From: a virus
IMG/VR virus record: IMGVR_UViG_3300009082_000024
Span: 1 to 51,309 of that record
Length of the DNA: 51,309 bases
Strand: one strand, 5' to 3'
Shown piece after piece: positions 27,001-35,516 of this stretch. The translations under genes and the position numbers were made by a program. Below the pieces are notes generated by a model that worked only from the letters and a program-made list of their open reading frames with translations, searched no databases and was not told where the DNA came from. How positions within the stretch are numbered: the first letter of the stretch is position 1; the number at the start of each line of letters is the position of its first letter.

Positions 27001-30000
27001 GCGTCCTTATAATATTGGCGAACGCGAGGTTGCTGATTTTCTTATTAAAGGTGGATATATCGAACAGGATGGGACATGGAAAAGAAGCCAACCTGTTGCT
27101 GCTGCGGAAGCCCAGGATAAGTTATCAAGAGCAAGAGAAGAAACGTTGAGGAGGGCTATTGATGACAGCAGACTTCCTCAGATAGTAAAAGATGCTATAA
27201 GCAAGTATGTAGTCTTTGTCGATAGAATCCCTCCAGAAAGTGTTAATGATCCCAAGCTGGATATAGTATCCGCATATGACCCAGCCAAGGATAAAATAAT
27301 AATATCACTTGACCATATGACCGAAGGTGATGTGGCAAAAAAGGTCGCCCATGAATTTTTACATCGCGGGTTTGTAAAAACTGCTGAGGTTCTTGGCGGG
27401 CTTAATGAATTATACGATATCTTTTCAAAGGCTAAAGACCAGCTTATGGAAGTTCTTCCTGATCTGTTGAAATCAACAGGGCATACTTCGTTAGAGGAAT
27501 TAGTCGCTGATTATAAGATAGACCTTAATACCCAAGCTGGACAATTGCAATTGTGGCAGGAGTTGGCAGGCAGGTGGGCAGAAAATTTAGCACCACAACC
27601 AGTGAGACAAGAAGCTTGGTACGATGAGCTGCTCGATAATCTTGCAGCATGGATAAAAAGTTTTGTCGGCATAGAATCAAGCAGGAAAGAAGTAAACCGT
27701 TTAGTCAGCGGATTAGTGGTAAGAGGATCGTTAGACGCTATCCCAGAGCAGATGCAGGAAGGAAGTCTTTATCGTGAACCTGAGTTGAAAGTTGATGAGG
27801 GCGGGGATATTATTAAGCATCCTCTTGTTTCTGATGCTCTTAAGAATTATTCATTGACGCTTCAAGACAAAGAGAACGCGATGAAGCAAGGTTCTCTTGA
27901 GGATACGATAATAGGTCAGATATATGATATCAATAAAACACTTCATGGGGAAGCTAAAGGAAAACTCGGTAAGCTTTCTCGTTATCAAGCTGTGCTGGAC
28001 GAAATAGCAAGGCTTCGTAAAAAGCGCGGTGTATTACTTTACTTTTTAAATGTCAAATTAAATAGAGACCGCACCAAGATGGCGCAGGCTCTTCAAAATC
28101 TTCCTGATCTTATACCAGAAGAAATACGCGTTATGTTGGAGAGTACTCCTCAGAGATTAACCAGCGAGATAGGGATAATAGACAAGGAAGTTTCCAGAAT
28201 GACATGGCCGATGAATGTCAACAGTCCTTCTCGTTTGAAAAAAGAAATAGATGTTGCGCAAAAAGAAATTGCTCGCTTGAGCAATATACTCAAGACAGCA
28301 AATAAGCAGCAAGCTCCTTTATTGTCTAAAATAAATACAGCGTACAAAAATGAACTCAATGCTTACCTGGAACAGATGACTCCTTATGAGAAAGCCTTGG
28401 TAAGCGGGAAGACAGCTGCCCAGATCTCAAGAATAATACAAGACATAGAGAACAAAGGCCTTAATAAAGAAGTTAAATTAGTCGATGATCTTATCGGAGA
28501 ACGCAGGGCAAAATATGCTCAATATTTTGAAGAAGAGCTAGAGCCTGGTCTAGTTGTTGATAAAGGTGATGAGAAAGTCAATTTAGATGCTCAAGATGTT
28601 GCTGCGGTTGAAGAATATAAAAGCTTAGCTAAGGAAGCTAAAGACGCTATTGATGAGTCAGAGCAGAAGGAGATCACTCGACAGGCTTACGATAAGAGAC
28701 TTACTGAGATGTATAACAACTTGAGCGATGACGCCCGCTATGCTGTTGATATGGGCAATTCTTCAGAGCTTTATCGCGAGAGCATTGATGATGGAACACT
28801 AGAGTTAGGCGGTGGTTACGCTTCTGTGACAGCTACAAGGCCTTATATCCTTAAAGGCACAGTCCAGGGTAAGCCTGTGACCAAGACGTTGGAAGGTACT
28901 TATAGGATACAGTCTGTGATGGAAGACGGTAAAGTATTGTCTGGAGTTGTGAGCACTGCTGAGAGTTTTCGCATAGATGAAGTCGATCTGACAAGAGACC
29001 AGTTTGAAGAGATGCTTCGTGAGAACCAACGGCTTGCCGAAGAGACTGACGAGGCGCCTTTGAAGATAGATTATTGGGGCTTGCAGATGGCTGCCAAGAG
29101 AGGTAAAAGTCCAGTAGGGCAGAACAGCCAGAAACCTGATAATCCCTTTAAGATGGAACGCACTATGTCTGCCCGACTTGTTCTTGATCTTTTGAGATTT
29201 GCTCCTCAAGGATTAAAAGGCTGGGCTAAAGAGAAGTTACCTGATGAGGTAGTGAGGGCAACGCAGCGATTCTTTGCTCCCAAGCAGGTGGTGGAAAATC
29301 CCCAGAAGATAGTCGAAGTCCTTTATGATGAGAAGAATAGAAGCTCGTATTTTGACGCTCTAGCCTATTCTATGCTGCATGGCATAGATAGGAAGATCGC
29401 TGATACTGTGAGAAGGGATCATAAGAACTCTCAGATGACGATCAAGCAGAGTACTCCCCGCGTTATTGAGTCAGTGAAGAAATTATTATCTTCTGCTGCT
29501 TCTGAGATATTCGTGAAAGAAGGTGATGCAGGCCGCATTGCTGTCACTGATGTAGGCAAGCAGCATCAGCATGGACCAGGGACTTATCTCGGTGACCTGA
29601 AAGCTGAGGCGCAAGGTTTTATTGAACGGGCTACCTGGATGATAGATTTCTTTAAGATAGATGAGCAGTGGTTGAGAAAGACTTATTCTATACCTGCTAA
29701 CCAGACTGTGATCAAATATCTTTCTAAGACTCGTCCAGAGTTATTTTTCTATAAGATGTTAGCGCATCCTAATGTGTCTAGCGATAATATGCTTCAGAGG
29801 ATACTTGCTTACGGGCAATCTATCCAGACAACTATCTTAAGAAGGATGATGCAAGTCGGCTTGTTAAGCAGGGCTGACATGGCAAGAAATATTCGTGATG
29901 GTTATTTTAATAGGGTGTTTGACTTTCTCGATACGCAAAAGAAAAGAAGAAGAGCTACAAGTGGTGGTAATGCTGCTACAGAAAGTCAGGTTATACAGGC

Positions 30001-31972
30001 TCGCAAGTATCGTACCAACGAAGAATATCTCCTTGCTGCTGGAGATTGGAGGCTTCCCAGTAGAGATCCTTTAGGGCTTCCCCCTGAGTTTACAGCCACT
30101 GGCAGAGGCTTATTCCCTGTTGATGATTATGTCGCACAACTCCAAGAATATGTTAAAGACAGCCTTAAGAAAATAGACCAGGCTCAGTCTATTGAAATGC
30201 TTAGAGATGTTGAGATAGCACCGAATAGAAAAGCTGTTTATTATAGGCATGATGTAGAACCGTTGGCCAAGAAGGCAGGAGTGAGCGTTGAGAACTGGCT
30301 TCAAGCTAATCATTATGTAGAAGCTAAAGGAGCTCCAGGCTTGGTACAATGGTATCGTGGAGCTTTCCAGGAGCCTTGGGTACATGATTCAGTAGCTGAC
30401 ATTGTTACTAATATGTACGGTCAAGAAGGAAAGAGTCCGACCATGTGGTTCTTGAATTTCTTAAGGCGCGTGCAGACATGGAACCCTTTTGATACTACCG
30501 CTATTTACCTGGGCAGGATGCTAGTAAGTTTTAAACCGCACGTCTATAAGACATTTATCCGTAATCTTGGACGTGCTTTTCCGAAGGTTATTTCTGCTCC
30601 GATCACTACAGCCAGGCGCATGATCAGAGGTGAGTATGACGAAGATCCTATACAAAACTTTGATCTATTGCCTCTCATGATGGAGGCTGGTTTTTCGGGG
30701 TATAGATTTGAATCAGCATTACGTGCGAGTTTTAGTAATATGGATCTCGGTAAGTTTGCCAGCGCGCGCGGAGTAGTGACTAATCTTTATGATTATTTGA
30801 TAACTGCTGGTGGTATCAGTCCGACCATTTTCAACGAGATAATTTCAAGGACTTTATATGATGTGACTAAAGTGGAATATGAAGCTATTAAGAAAAGAAA
30901 ACCTCACTTGTCTGATAAGGCAGCGATGAAACGTGCGGTTAGCTTCGTCAACGATGCTTCAATGATCCCTACCAGTGCTGTCTATGCCAAGGCTGGTAAG
31001 ATCTATAATTTCATTTTTTATTCAAGGAATTTGATCACAGCACCTGTTCGCATGGCTACTGGTGCTGCTTATGGATTAAGTAAGCTTCCAGGCATAAAGG
31101 GTACTAAGGCGGAGAAAACGATACAGAGTTTTTATAAGTTCAAAACTGGCCCTCTTTCGCACTACTTTACTCCTTTGACGCACGGAGAAAAAACACCTGA
31201 GGAATTGGATGACCTTTGGCAGAGGTATGCTGTACAGCTTGCTTCAGTATTCGCAGTTAAATTAGCGGTCAATACGTTCGTTCAATACATGATGCAGAGT
31301 CTGCGTGGCGGCCCAGATGATGACAAGTGGATGTTTAATAACCCGAAGGGCTATAAGTTTTCTATCTGGGGAGGAGCAAGGGACGAAAGCAATAGGACGC
31401 ATCTTATTGAACCTCAGTACATGAGAGAGGTGCAATTTCTTTATGATATGCTAGGGCCTACTTCTATAGATTATAAAGTTAAGAGAGCAAAAAATAAATT
31501 AAACGTAGGCCTTAGCCAGCTGCTCACTTTCTTCGAATATTGGGCTAAGAACAGTGACGTTCCTCTTCTGACCGAAGGCGGTAAGGCAGGTTGGTTAGTC
31601 GATGCCGCTCAGGAAATGAGCGAAGCTTTTACGGCTATGGGTTTTGAAAGACAACCAGAATATAAAGGTGAGGATCAATGGTTAAAGGCAGCACAGTTGT
31701 TCGGTGTAACCGTGCGGCAAGGCCCTGCGCTTGGCCCAGGGGAATCGATGTCTATGGTTGATAGGATAAAAGCTCCAGGCAAGATGAGAGATTATATCTT
31801 GGATACAGCACGCAGGCGTATTGTTGATGAGGGGCAAGATCCTATGCAGGTTCGTCGTGAATTAGGGCTCACTTTCGATCAGATAAAAAACATAGTTCTT
31901 AGCACCCGTACTCCGTTACTAGATCTTTTTAAGAGAAATAGAAAAGCAACCATACAATTCCAGAAAAAATAA
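24059..31972 (+). CDS. Giant polyvalent internal/ejection protein with zincin motif
   Basis: A 2637-residue protein. In order: two LPPGF(K/T)L motifs (residues 4-25); Ala-rich hydrophobic helices (about 100-215); a DUF4326-like segment (about 770-865, GKPGWLGNPIKWAG and LDLRGKRIGYYRP); a second small domain (about 900-1020, FIGRGSFASSTAQYAKNFG, DNQENRKRPYNIGEREVA); a zinc metallopeptidase motif HEFLH (1098-1102); coiled coils (about 1380-1520); and a C-terminal third resembling the LPD38 module of polyvalent phage proteins. Such proteins travel in the head and enter the cell with DNA. Peptidase targets unknown. No stop or frameshift seen. Confidence 0.75.
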   Translation: MPLPPGFKLTEETQGKGLPPGFTLIEDTPQGKPSSYDTVWTRMGETAKRPVELAPFAGTAADIYDIAKIKMAADRLQKDEATQEDIDLVQSYLDKESRPKTFGYKVADVVAQIPAFAGEMYFTGGLAAAGKAAAFQTAKAASKKILSTATREALTKSLAKTATRKLLTGTAKKIAGGLVAGSVQSLPAGALRTIKGTLERTGPQINLDGSISGGQDLLPAAKDAAVSQWIETVSERSGGLLGEAAKYIPEKYINSAIVRALKKANPLANNERLKKVVEATQWHGVWGEFFEERVADVGRAMTGLDEWKLPSAEQIAVELTSFSVPGVGAALAKKALDYSKSKGEVAKEGAKEEGITKGAEGDIKVPVFPKTVKFTTMAEMTGNKIFSTSVEKDAKGRTVIQSAPKQNIRENFTADENTRMDTMASSILQDAKIISHYPKAHIVHFNEMEPTIKDNIVNILFENKDQPQEKQTTDVINYVQELRNSPQLFLSGVDKKSEIVKRQGKQIFTAINPATEIYFSPFMAKVPLTRIAQYLVGEGIPVEKASVHQLVGADQVEIAKQVHKTLEIEFNRQAKLQRNAREAAAVVDNVRAYDESKEPSPIKAEIQPKVDTAALSKFFKGKKVDTALPSPTQQQASAITPEIVTEAPRNKEVVIRDIIEGQLGSTVLSNEEAIEYTDTKNVLTTAEKAKLLKVLDLLSTREDEYTLQTMTPQERQEFYRQRSFVADKAIEAILGKPKGKEAKAVSESAVEPTAATENTITIVPQGKGEINGMRGPLGEHMNTVGMKPGKPGWLGNPIKWAGNGGKGTLQDAIAGFKQLFLKKVESNPEFRQAVLDLRGKRIGYYRPNDPNHLQVIQEWLEGIAEADAERSAYNEESSQADTARLNADVILTGKSPYLAKDQLKADKANKFIGRGSFASSTAQYAKNFGDKANMGTYAPSDVVFISAEGNRTGRVKPDFGEIQKAIDAGATLITDNQENRKRPYNIGEREVADFLIKGGYIEQDGTWKRSQPVAAAEAQDKLSRAREETLRRAIDDSRLPQIVKDAISKYVVFVDRIPPESVNDPKLDIVSAYDPAKDKIIISLDHMTEGDVAKKVAHEFLHRGFVKTAEVLGGLNELYDIFSKAKDQLMEVLPDLLKSTGHTSLEELVADYKIDLNTQAGQLQLWQELAGRWAENLAPQPVRQEAWYDELLDNLAAWIKSFVGIESSRKEVNRLVSGLVVRGSLDAIPEQMQEGSLYREPELKVDEGGDIIKHPLVSDALKNYSLTLQDKENAMKQGSLEDTIIGQIYDINKTLHGEAKGKLGKLSRYQAVLDEIARLRKKRGVLLYFLNVKLNRDRTKMAQALQNLPDLIPEEIRVMLESTPQRLTSEIGIIDKEVSRMTWPMNVNSPSRLKKEIDVAQKEIARLSNILKTANKQQAPLLSKINTAYKNELNAYLEQMTPYEKALVSGKTAAQISRIIQDIENKGLNKEVKLVDDLIGERRAKYAQYFEEELEPGLVVDKGDEKVNLDAQDVAAVEEYKSLAKEAKDAIDESEQKEITRQAYDKRLTEMYNNLSDDARYAVDMGNSSELYRESIDDGTLELGGGYASVTATRPYILKGTVQGKPVTKTLEGTYRIQSVMEDGKVLSGVVSTAESFRIDEVDLTRDQFEEMLRENQRLAEETDEAPLKIDYWGLQMAAKRGKSPVGQNSQKPDNPFKMERTMSARLVLDLLRFAPQGLKGWAKEKLPDEVVRATQRFFAPKQVVENPQKIVEVLYDEKNRSSYFDALAYSMLHGIDRKIADTVRRDHKNSQMTIKQSTPRVIESVKKLLSSAASEIFVKEGDAGRIAVTDVGKQHQHGPGTYLGDLKAEAQGFIERATWMIDFFKIDEQWLRKTYSIPANQTVIKYLSKTRPELFFYKMLAHPNVSSDNMLQRILAYGQSIQTTILRRMMQVGLLSRADMARNIRDGYFNRVFDFLDTQKKRRRATSGGNAATESQVIQARKYRTNEEYLLAAGDWRLPSRDPLGLPPEFTATGRGLFPVDDYVAQLQEYVKDSLKKIDQAQSIEMLRDVEIAPNRKAVYYRHDVEPLAKKAGVSVENWLQANHYVEAKGAPGLVQWYRGAFQEPWVHDSVADIVTNMYGQEGKSPTMWFLNFLRRVQTWNPFDTTAIYLGRMLVSFKPHVYKTFIRNLGRAFPKVISAPITTARRMIRGEYDEDPIQNFDLLPLMMEAGFSGYRFESALRASFSNMDLGKFASARGVVTNLYDYLITAGGISPTIFNEIISRTLYDVTKVEYEAIKKRKPHLSDKAAMKRAVSFVNDASMIPTSAVYAKAGKIYNFIFYSRNLITAPVRMATGAAYGLSKLPGIKGTKAEKTIQSFYKFKTGPLSHYFTPLTHGEKTPEELDDLWQRYAVQLASVFAVKLAVNTFVQYMMQSLRGGPDDDKWMFNNPKGYKFSIWGGARDESNRTHLIEPQYMREVQFLYDMLGPTSIDYKVKRAKNKLNVGLSQLLTFFEYWAKNSDVPLLTEGGKAGWLVDAAQEMSEAFTAMGFERQPEYKGEDQWLKAAQLFGVTVRQGPALGPGESMSMVDRIKAPGKMRDYILDTARRRIVDEGQDPMQVRRELGLTFDQIKNIVLSTRTPLLDLFKRNRKATIQFQKK

Positions 31973-31973
31973 C

Positions 31974-32002
31974 TTGACAGTTTTTTTGTCGGGTAGTATA
32001 TT
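31974..32002 (+). promoter_or_regulatory. Consensus sigma70 promoter for the replication region or a small RNA
   Basis: TTGACA (31974-31979), 17-base spacer, TATATT (31997-32002): the best promoter in the window. It starts right on the stop codon of the giant virion gene and reads rightward. The start of transcription would be near 32009. Two terminator-like structures follow within 170 bases, so its output depends on read-through or antitermination. Confidence 0.8.
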
Positions 32003-32061
32003 GCTCTCATGAATTATATCGACAGTGCTTGGTCGGTTACCGTTGAGAGAGTAAGAAGGTC

Positions 32062-32096
32062 AAAGAGCAACTTTAAGAGGTTGCTCTTTTTCTTTT
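32062..32096 (+). terminator. Rho-independent terminator (promoter-proximal)
   Basis: AAAGAGCAAC (32062-32071) and GTTGCTCTTT (32080-32089) form a perfect 10-bp stem around an 8-base loop, followed by TTCTTTT. It would end the late operon message, and would also end transcripts from the 31974 promoter after about 85 bases. Confidence 0.85.
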
Positions 32097-32098
32097 AT

Positions 32099-32170
32099 AA
32101 AGGCCCCGTTTGGCAGGAGGGAAGCTTCGGCTTTCCGCAGGCACCTTGCCATCGGGGTCTTTTATTTTTT
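32099..32170 (+). ncRNA. Structured RNA element / second terminator
   Basis: Outer stem AAAGGCCCCG (32099-32108) with CGGGGTCTTT (32153-32162), followed by TATTTTTT. Inside it, TGGCAGG (32111-32117) pairs with CCTTGCCA (32144-32151) with one bulge, and GGAAGC-TTCG-GCTTTCC (32120-32136) makes a UUCG-capped hairpin. The nested, GC-rich fold plus the T-run suggests a conditional terminator or processed small RNA just upstream of the GAGGAGG ribosome site at 32172. No known riboswitch class recognised. Confidence 0.65.
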
Positions 32171-32183
32171 CGAGGAGGTGTTT

Positions 32184-32915
32184 ATGTACAAGATAGGTTC
32201 TGCGATCAATGTCAAGCCTGAGAGCTTAAAGTTTCTCGAAGGGAATAGGCTCGTCAATAAAAAGCATTTGAATAAGCTTAAGATGGCGATGTCAGAAGAA
32301 AATCTTTTAGACGAGGCTCCTATCATCGTGAATGAAAATGGTGAGATACTTGATGGACAACACAGAGTGACTGCTGCCTTGGAATTAGGTTACAAATCTG
32401 TTCCGTGTTTAGTGCGCTCTGGTAACCTGGAGCTTGCGCAAAAGCTTAACAAGCATACTCGCAATTGGAGCATCATGGACTTTGCTTTCTCTTATGCAGC
32501 ACAAGGTAAAAAAGATTATCAGATATTCCTTGATTATAAAAACACGTGGGGTTTTGGTATCAACGAATGTTTGATAATACTTTCTGGCAGACATCACCAG
32601 ACCTTTCCTATTTTTAGAGCTGGCAATTTTCAAGTACGCGCGAGCATAGCAGAGGCAAAGGCTGTTGCTGAAGCGATACAAGAATACAAAAACATTGTGC
32701 CTAACAATGGCTATATTTCGAGGGGTTTCGTTTTAGCCTTCCTTAAGGTCTATCGCACGAAAGGTTTCTCACAGAAAAGGATGCTGCATAAGCTTGGTAT
32801 GTATCCTCTACAAAGATGCCCAGATTCTCATATGTATTTGGATGCACTTGAGCGCATTTACAATTACAGGTCTCCAAAAGAAGAAAGGATCTATTTTAAG
32901 GAGGAAGCTGAATGA
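32184..32915 (+). CDS. ParB-like (Srx-fold) domain protein
   Basis: A 243-residue protein. Residues 1-75 carry the ParB/sulfiredoxin-like N-terminal fold with PIIVNENGEILDGQHRVTAA (residues 46-65); GQHR is the characteristic nucleotide-binding motif. The remaining 170 residues are a helical domain of unknown role (LSGRHHQTFPIFRAG). ATG 32184 follows GAGGAGG. Phage proteins of this group may act as DNA-binding regulators or CTP-dependent switches, and some are nucleases. First gene behind the 31974 promoter and its attenuator. Confidence 0.75.
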   Translation: MYKIGSAINVKPESLKFLEGNRLVNKKHLNKLKMAMSEENLLDEAPIIVNENGEILDGQHRVTAALELGYKSVPCLVRSGNLELAQKLNKHTRNWSIMDFAFSYAAQGKKDYQIFLDYKNTWGFGINECLIILSGRHHQTFPIFRAGNFQVRASIAEAKAVAEAIQEYKNIVPNNGYISRGFVLAFLKVYRTKGFSQKRMLHKLGMYPLQRCPDSHMYLDALERIYNYRSPKEERIYFKEEAE

Positions 32916-33136
32916 AGTTTGCAGTAGCTAAATACAATGTCCTTGAGAAAAAATTTCAAGGCTTTAGCTTTCTGCACGACACATTGGAGTCAGCTAAGAC
33001 AGAAGCTAAGAGGCTTACCGACAAGCAGCCAGAAGATCTATTCTATGTGATTAAAATAATCGGGCATTATCACATACATAAGTCTCCTGCTATCTGGAAA
33101 GGGGGTATAGATGAAGGTAGAAAAAATAGTCTGTGA
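32912..33136 (+). CDS. Small unrecognised protein
   Basis: A 74-residue alpha/beta protein (MKFAVAKYNVLEKKFQGFSF, then an Ala/Lys helix and FYVIKIIGHYHIH). Its ATGA start overlaps the previous stop, AAGGAGG upstream. It overlaps the next gene by 26 bases. Function unknown. Confidence 0.55.
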   Translation: MKFAVAKYNVLEKKFQGFSFLHDTLESAKTEAKRLTDKQPEDLFYVIKIIGHYHIHKSPAIWKGGIDEGRKNSL

Positions 33137-33314
33137 GCATTGCGGTCAATCTTTTCGTCCGCATAACACAATATGGTACAGCCAGCAAATATCTCAATTG
33201 CTTAAGCTCAAGCCCGAAGGTAAAGCTTTGGATGGCAGCCCTTACTATAATTCATGGAGGAAGGCTTGGCTCATTGAAGTTTACAAAGCAGTAAGAGACT
33301 TGGTGGAAAAATGA
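33111..33314 (+). CDS. Small protein with one zinc knuckle
   Basis: A 67-residue protein with CEHCGQSF at residues 8-15 and a C-terminal helix (WRKAWLIEVYKAVRDLVE). Only one Cys pair is present, so zinc would need His25-region residues or dimerisation. It overlaps both neighbours. Function unknown. Confidence 0.5.
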   Translation: MKVEKIVCEHCGQSFRPHNTIWYSQQISQLLKLKPEGKALDGSPYYNSWRKAWLIEVYKAVRDLVEK

Positions 33315-33508
33315 ATTGGCTCTTTAAGAAACGCAAAATGTTAATAGGTTTCAGGCTGACGGAAGTCTCTCAGGGGAAAGAAAAAATAGTCTTGGAAGGT
33401 TACTGGGACGGCAAGAGGGGTAAGAAATTCTTTCCCAAAAAAGAGAATGACTATATTGTAGAAGCTCTTTACGAAGAAGTCAGAGTACCCTTCTGGGAGT
33501 TGGAATGA
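33311..33508 (+). CDS. Small basic protein
   Basis: A 65-residue protein, basic in its first half (WLFKKRKMLIGFR) with a beta pattern and an acidic end. ATGA overlap with the preceding stop and with the following start show tight coupling. Function unknown. Confidence 0.5.
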   Translation: MNWLFKKRKMLIGFRLTEVSQGKEKIVLEGYWDGKRGKKFFPKKENDYIVEALYEEVRVPFWELE

Positions 33509-33696
33509 GAAAACAAGACGTATCGATACTCCTCGCTGAAATAAGAAAGCTAAACTATAAGCCTAACAACTGGGAACATTCTTTCTTAAACGGTATTTCA
33601 CAGCGCGTTGAACTTACAGAAGCGCAATCAAAGAAACTACAAGACATCTACGCCAAGGCCTCTGGCGGTGGGATTTATATCAAAAGGGAGGTATAA
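33505..33696 (+). CDS. Small helical protein
   Basis: A 63-residue protein with two predicted helices (DVSILLAEIRKLNYK and EAQSKKLQDIYAKAS). The same simple layout is frequent before recombination nuclease genes in phages. It overlaps the previous gene by four bases and the nuclease gene by one. Function unknown. Confidence 0.5.
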   Translation: MRKQDVSILLAEIRKLNYKPNNWEHSFLNGISQRVELTEAQSKKLQDIYAKASGGGIYIKREV

Positions 33697-34592
33697 TGAG
33701 AATATCCTATAACAATGGGAGTACGTTCAGAGGTTGTAAGAAGAAGTATTATTGGAGATATATCGAGCGTCTTGAACCTATAGTAAGGCTTCCTTCTCTT
33801 ATCACTGGAGCTATCTTACACGAAGGATTCGATTTGTTTTTCAAGGGCACATCTGACATTAAGGTGTTGGAACACATCACGGGTAAGTTTAATGAAGCGA
33901 TATCGCAGCAGGAAGCTTCTGACCAGGAAGATCTCATAATAGCTAAGTACATCGCCACGGGCATGTGGCTTCATTATCCTTACAAGAGTGAAAAATTTGA
34001 GATGATCGCTTCTGAGGAAGAGTTCACGATACCGATGGACAATTTTGAATTTGTAGGTCGGGTTGATGGAAGAGCGTTCGTCAATAGCCACTGGTGGGTG
34101 CGTGAATTAAAGACCACTGGTTTAAGCCAACGGCAATTCGAAGGTAGATGTGAAACGTCAGCACAAGGTACAGGCTATGTGTACGGCATGCAGAAACTTG
34201 GCTTTGACGTCAAAGGATTACTTTATGACTACATCAAAAAACCTTTACTGCGTAAGGGAATTACTGAATCTGTAGATGACTTTGGCAGGAGGATAGTCAA
34301 CGATTATAAAATGCGTCAGAAGCTCTACTACAACCGCTACTATTCTTACCGTTCTCCTATAGACCTTAAAAACTTTGAAGATGATATTACGGCGCTCGCT
34401 GACGATATCATAGAAACTACCGCTACAAAAAAGTTCTACCGCAACACAGACCAATGTTGGAATTTTGGTTCATGCTGCCCATATGCAAGCATCTGTTTCG
34501 CAGAAAAACCAGACCCGCTTACATTAAAACTTTATTTCAATAAAAAAAAGGAGGTAGAAGATGTCGGAGGAGAAAAAGGAAAAATTGACTGA
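33696..34592 (+). CDS. Cas4/RecB-like PD-(D/E)XK exonuclease
   Basis: A 298-residue nuclease. The PD-(D/E)XK core shows His42 (GAILHEGFD), Asp124 (GRVDGRAF) and Glu137-Lys139 (RELKTTG), the order expected for RecB-family nucleases. Cys14 near the N-terminus and three C-terminal cysteines (CWNFGSCCPYASICF) could bind an iron-sulphur cluster as in Cas4 and AddB. It sits beside a Sak4-like ATPase and ssDNA-binding candidate, so it probably resects DNA ends for single-strand annealing recombination. Confidence 0.85.
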   Translation: MRISYNNGSTFRGCKKKYYWRYIERLEPIVRLPSLITGAILHEGFDLFFKGTSDIKVLEHITGKFNEAISQQEASDQEDLIIAKYIATGMWLHYPYKSEKFEMIASEEEFTIPMDNFEFVGRVDGRAFVNSHWWVRELKTTGLSQRQFEGRCETSAQGTGYVYGMQKLGFDVKGLLYDYIKKPLLRKGITESVDDFGRRIVNDYKMRQKLYYNRYYSYRSPIDLKNFEDDITALADDIIETTATKKFYRNTDQCWNFGSCCPYASICFAEKPDPLTLKLYFNKKKEVEDVGGEKGKID

Positions 34593-34698
34593 CACTGATG
34601 TTCTTAAAGAGCTCACTAAAGCCGTTACTGAGCTGGCTGATGAGGTCAAGAAGTTATCTAAAGAATGGGAAAAGTGGAGAAAAGCAGGGAAGTTTTAG
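34561..34698 (+). CDS. Small coiled-coil protein
   Basis: A 45-residue frame starting ATG TCG GAG, with AAGGAGG about seven bases upstream inside the nuclease gene's end. The product is one charged helix (LKELTKAVTELADEVKKLSK) with hydrophobic heptads, a likely dimer. It overlaps the nuclease gene by 32 bases. Good ribosome site and composition support a real gene; function unknown. Confidence 0.6.
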   Translation: MSEEKKEKLTDTDVLKELTKAVTELADEVKKLSKEWEKWRKAGKF

Positions 34699-34712
34699 AA
34701 TGAGGAGGTTAA

Positions 34713-35516
34713 ATGGATAAAGTCACAAGGATAGCAGACAAAGTAGCAAACAGTATATCGACATCATTGAACATAGAAACTGTCACCAGCAAACTTGACC
34801 GCGGGGTTGCCATGATCATCTATAGCAATCCAGGCGTCGGGAAGACAACGCTGGCCTCAACGCTTCCCGTTGGCGAAACGATCTTCATCAACGTTGAAGG
34901 CGGAGTAGGGCCGCTGATGGGAACTGGCCATGTGTTGTTTAATCTCCCTAATGCTGTCAAAGATTACGAGATAGAAGAAGCTGTTGACAATCTGTATAAG
35001 TATCTTCGCACTGAAAAGCACGGGTTCAAGTATGTTGTCGTTGATAACATGAGTGAGCTTGAGCAGCAGCTGTTGCTGAACTTGACCATGCGCAGAAAGA
35101 AGGATACTCCAGAGTTGAGGGAGTACGGAGACGTTGGCTTCAAGATGAAAGAGTGGGTAAGGTTGTTCAGGGATTTAGTCTATCAAGGCATCACTGTGGT
35201 TTTCAACGCATGGGAAATACCGCTTGAGATCAAGAATGTTGATGGTGCTGTGATCACTCAGACATTTCCCATGATAGGCAAGAAGCTTGCACCTCAAGCT
35301 TGCGGCATAGTCGACATCGTTGGCCATCTTGAAGTGTACGAGAAGACTGGAAAACGCTGGGTGAGATTCGGGCCGTCAGACCAATACATCACAAAATCGC
35401 AATTTCAAGGACTTGAGAGCGGAGAACCTGCTGACATGAAGTTTATCTTAGATAAGCTTTATAGCTATGATTACAGTCAAAGACAAAAAAAGGAGGGTGC
35501 TAATGAAAGTAAGTGA
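34713..35516 (+). CDS. Sak4-like RecA-fold ATPase
   Basis: A 267-residue single-domain ATPase: Walker A SNPGVGKTT (38-46), Walker B YVVVDNMSE (about 105-113), and an AAA_24/RecA-like layout with a C-terminal beta region (RFGPSDQYITKSQF). This is the size and arrangement of Sak4 single-strand annealing proteins, which work with an exonuclease and SSB. Strong GAGGAGG ribosome site. A general RecA-like NTPase is the alternative. Confidence 0.75.
   Translation: MDKVTRIADKVANSISTSLNIETVTSKLDRGVAMIIYSNPGVGKTTLASTLPVGETIFINVEGGVGPLMGTGHVLFNLPNAVKDYEIEEAVDNLYKYLRTEKHGFKYVVVDNMSELEQQLLLNLTMRRKKDTPELREYGDVGFKMKEWVRLFRDLVYQGITVVFNAWEIPLEIKNVDGAVITQTFPMIGKKLAPQACGIVDIVGHLEVYEKTGKRWVRFGPSDQYITKSQFQGLESGEPADMKFILDKLYSYDYSQRQKKEGANESK

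Noticed and set aside
32009-32221. 70-residue frame starting at the predicted transcript start after the 31974 promoter
   Set aside because: It runs through two strong terminator structures and the ribosome site of the next gene; composition (Phe/Lys runs from the T-tracts) follows the hairpins. A very short leader peptide cannot be excluded.
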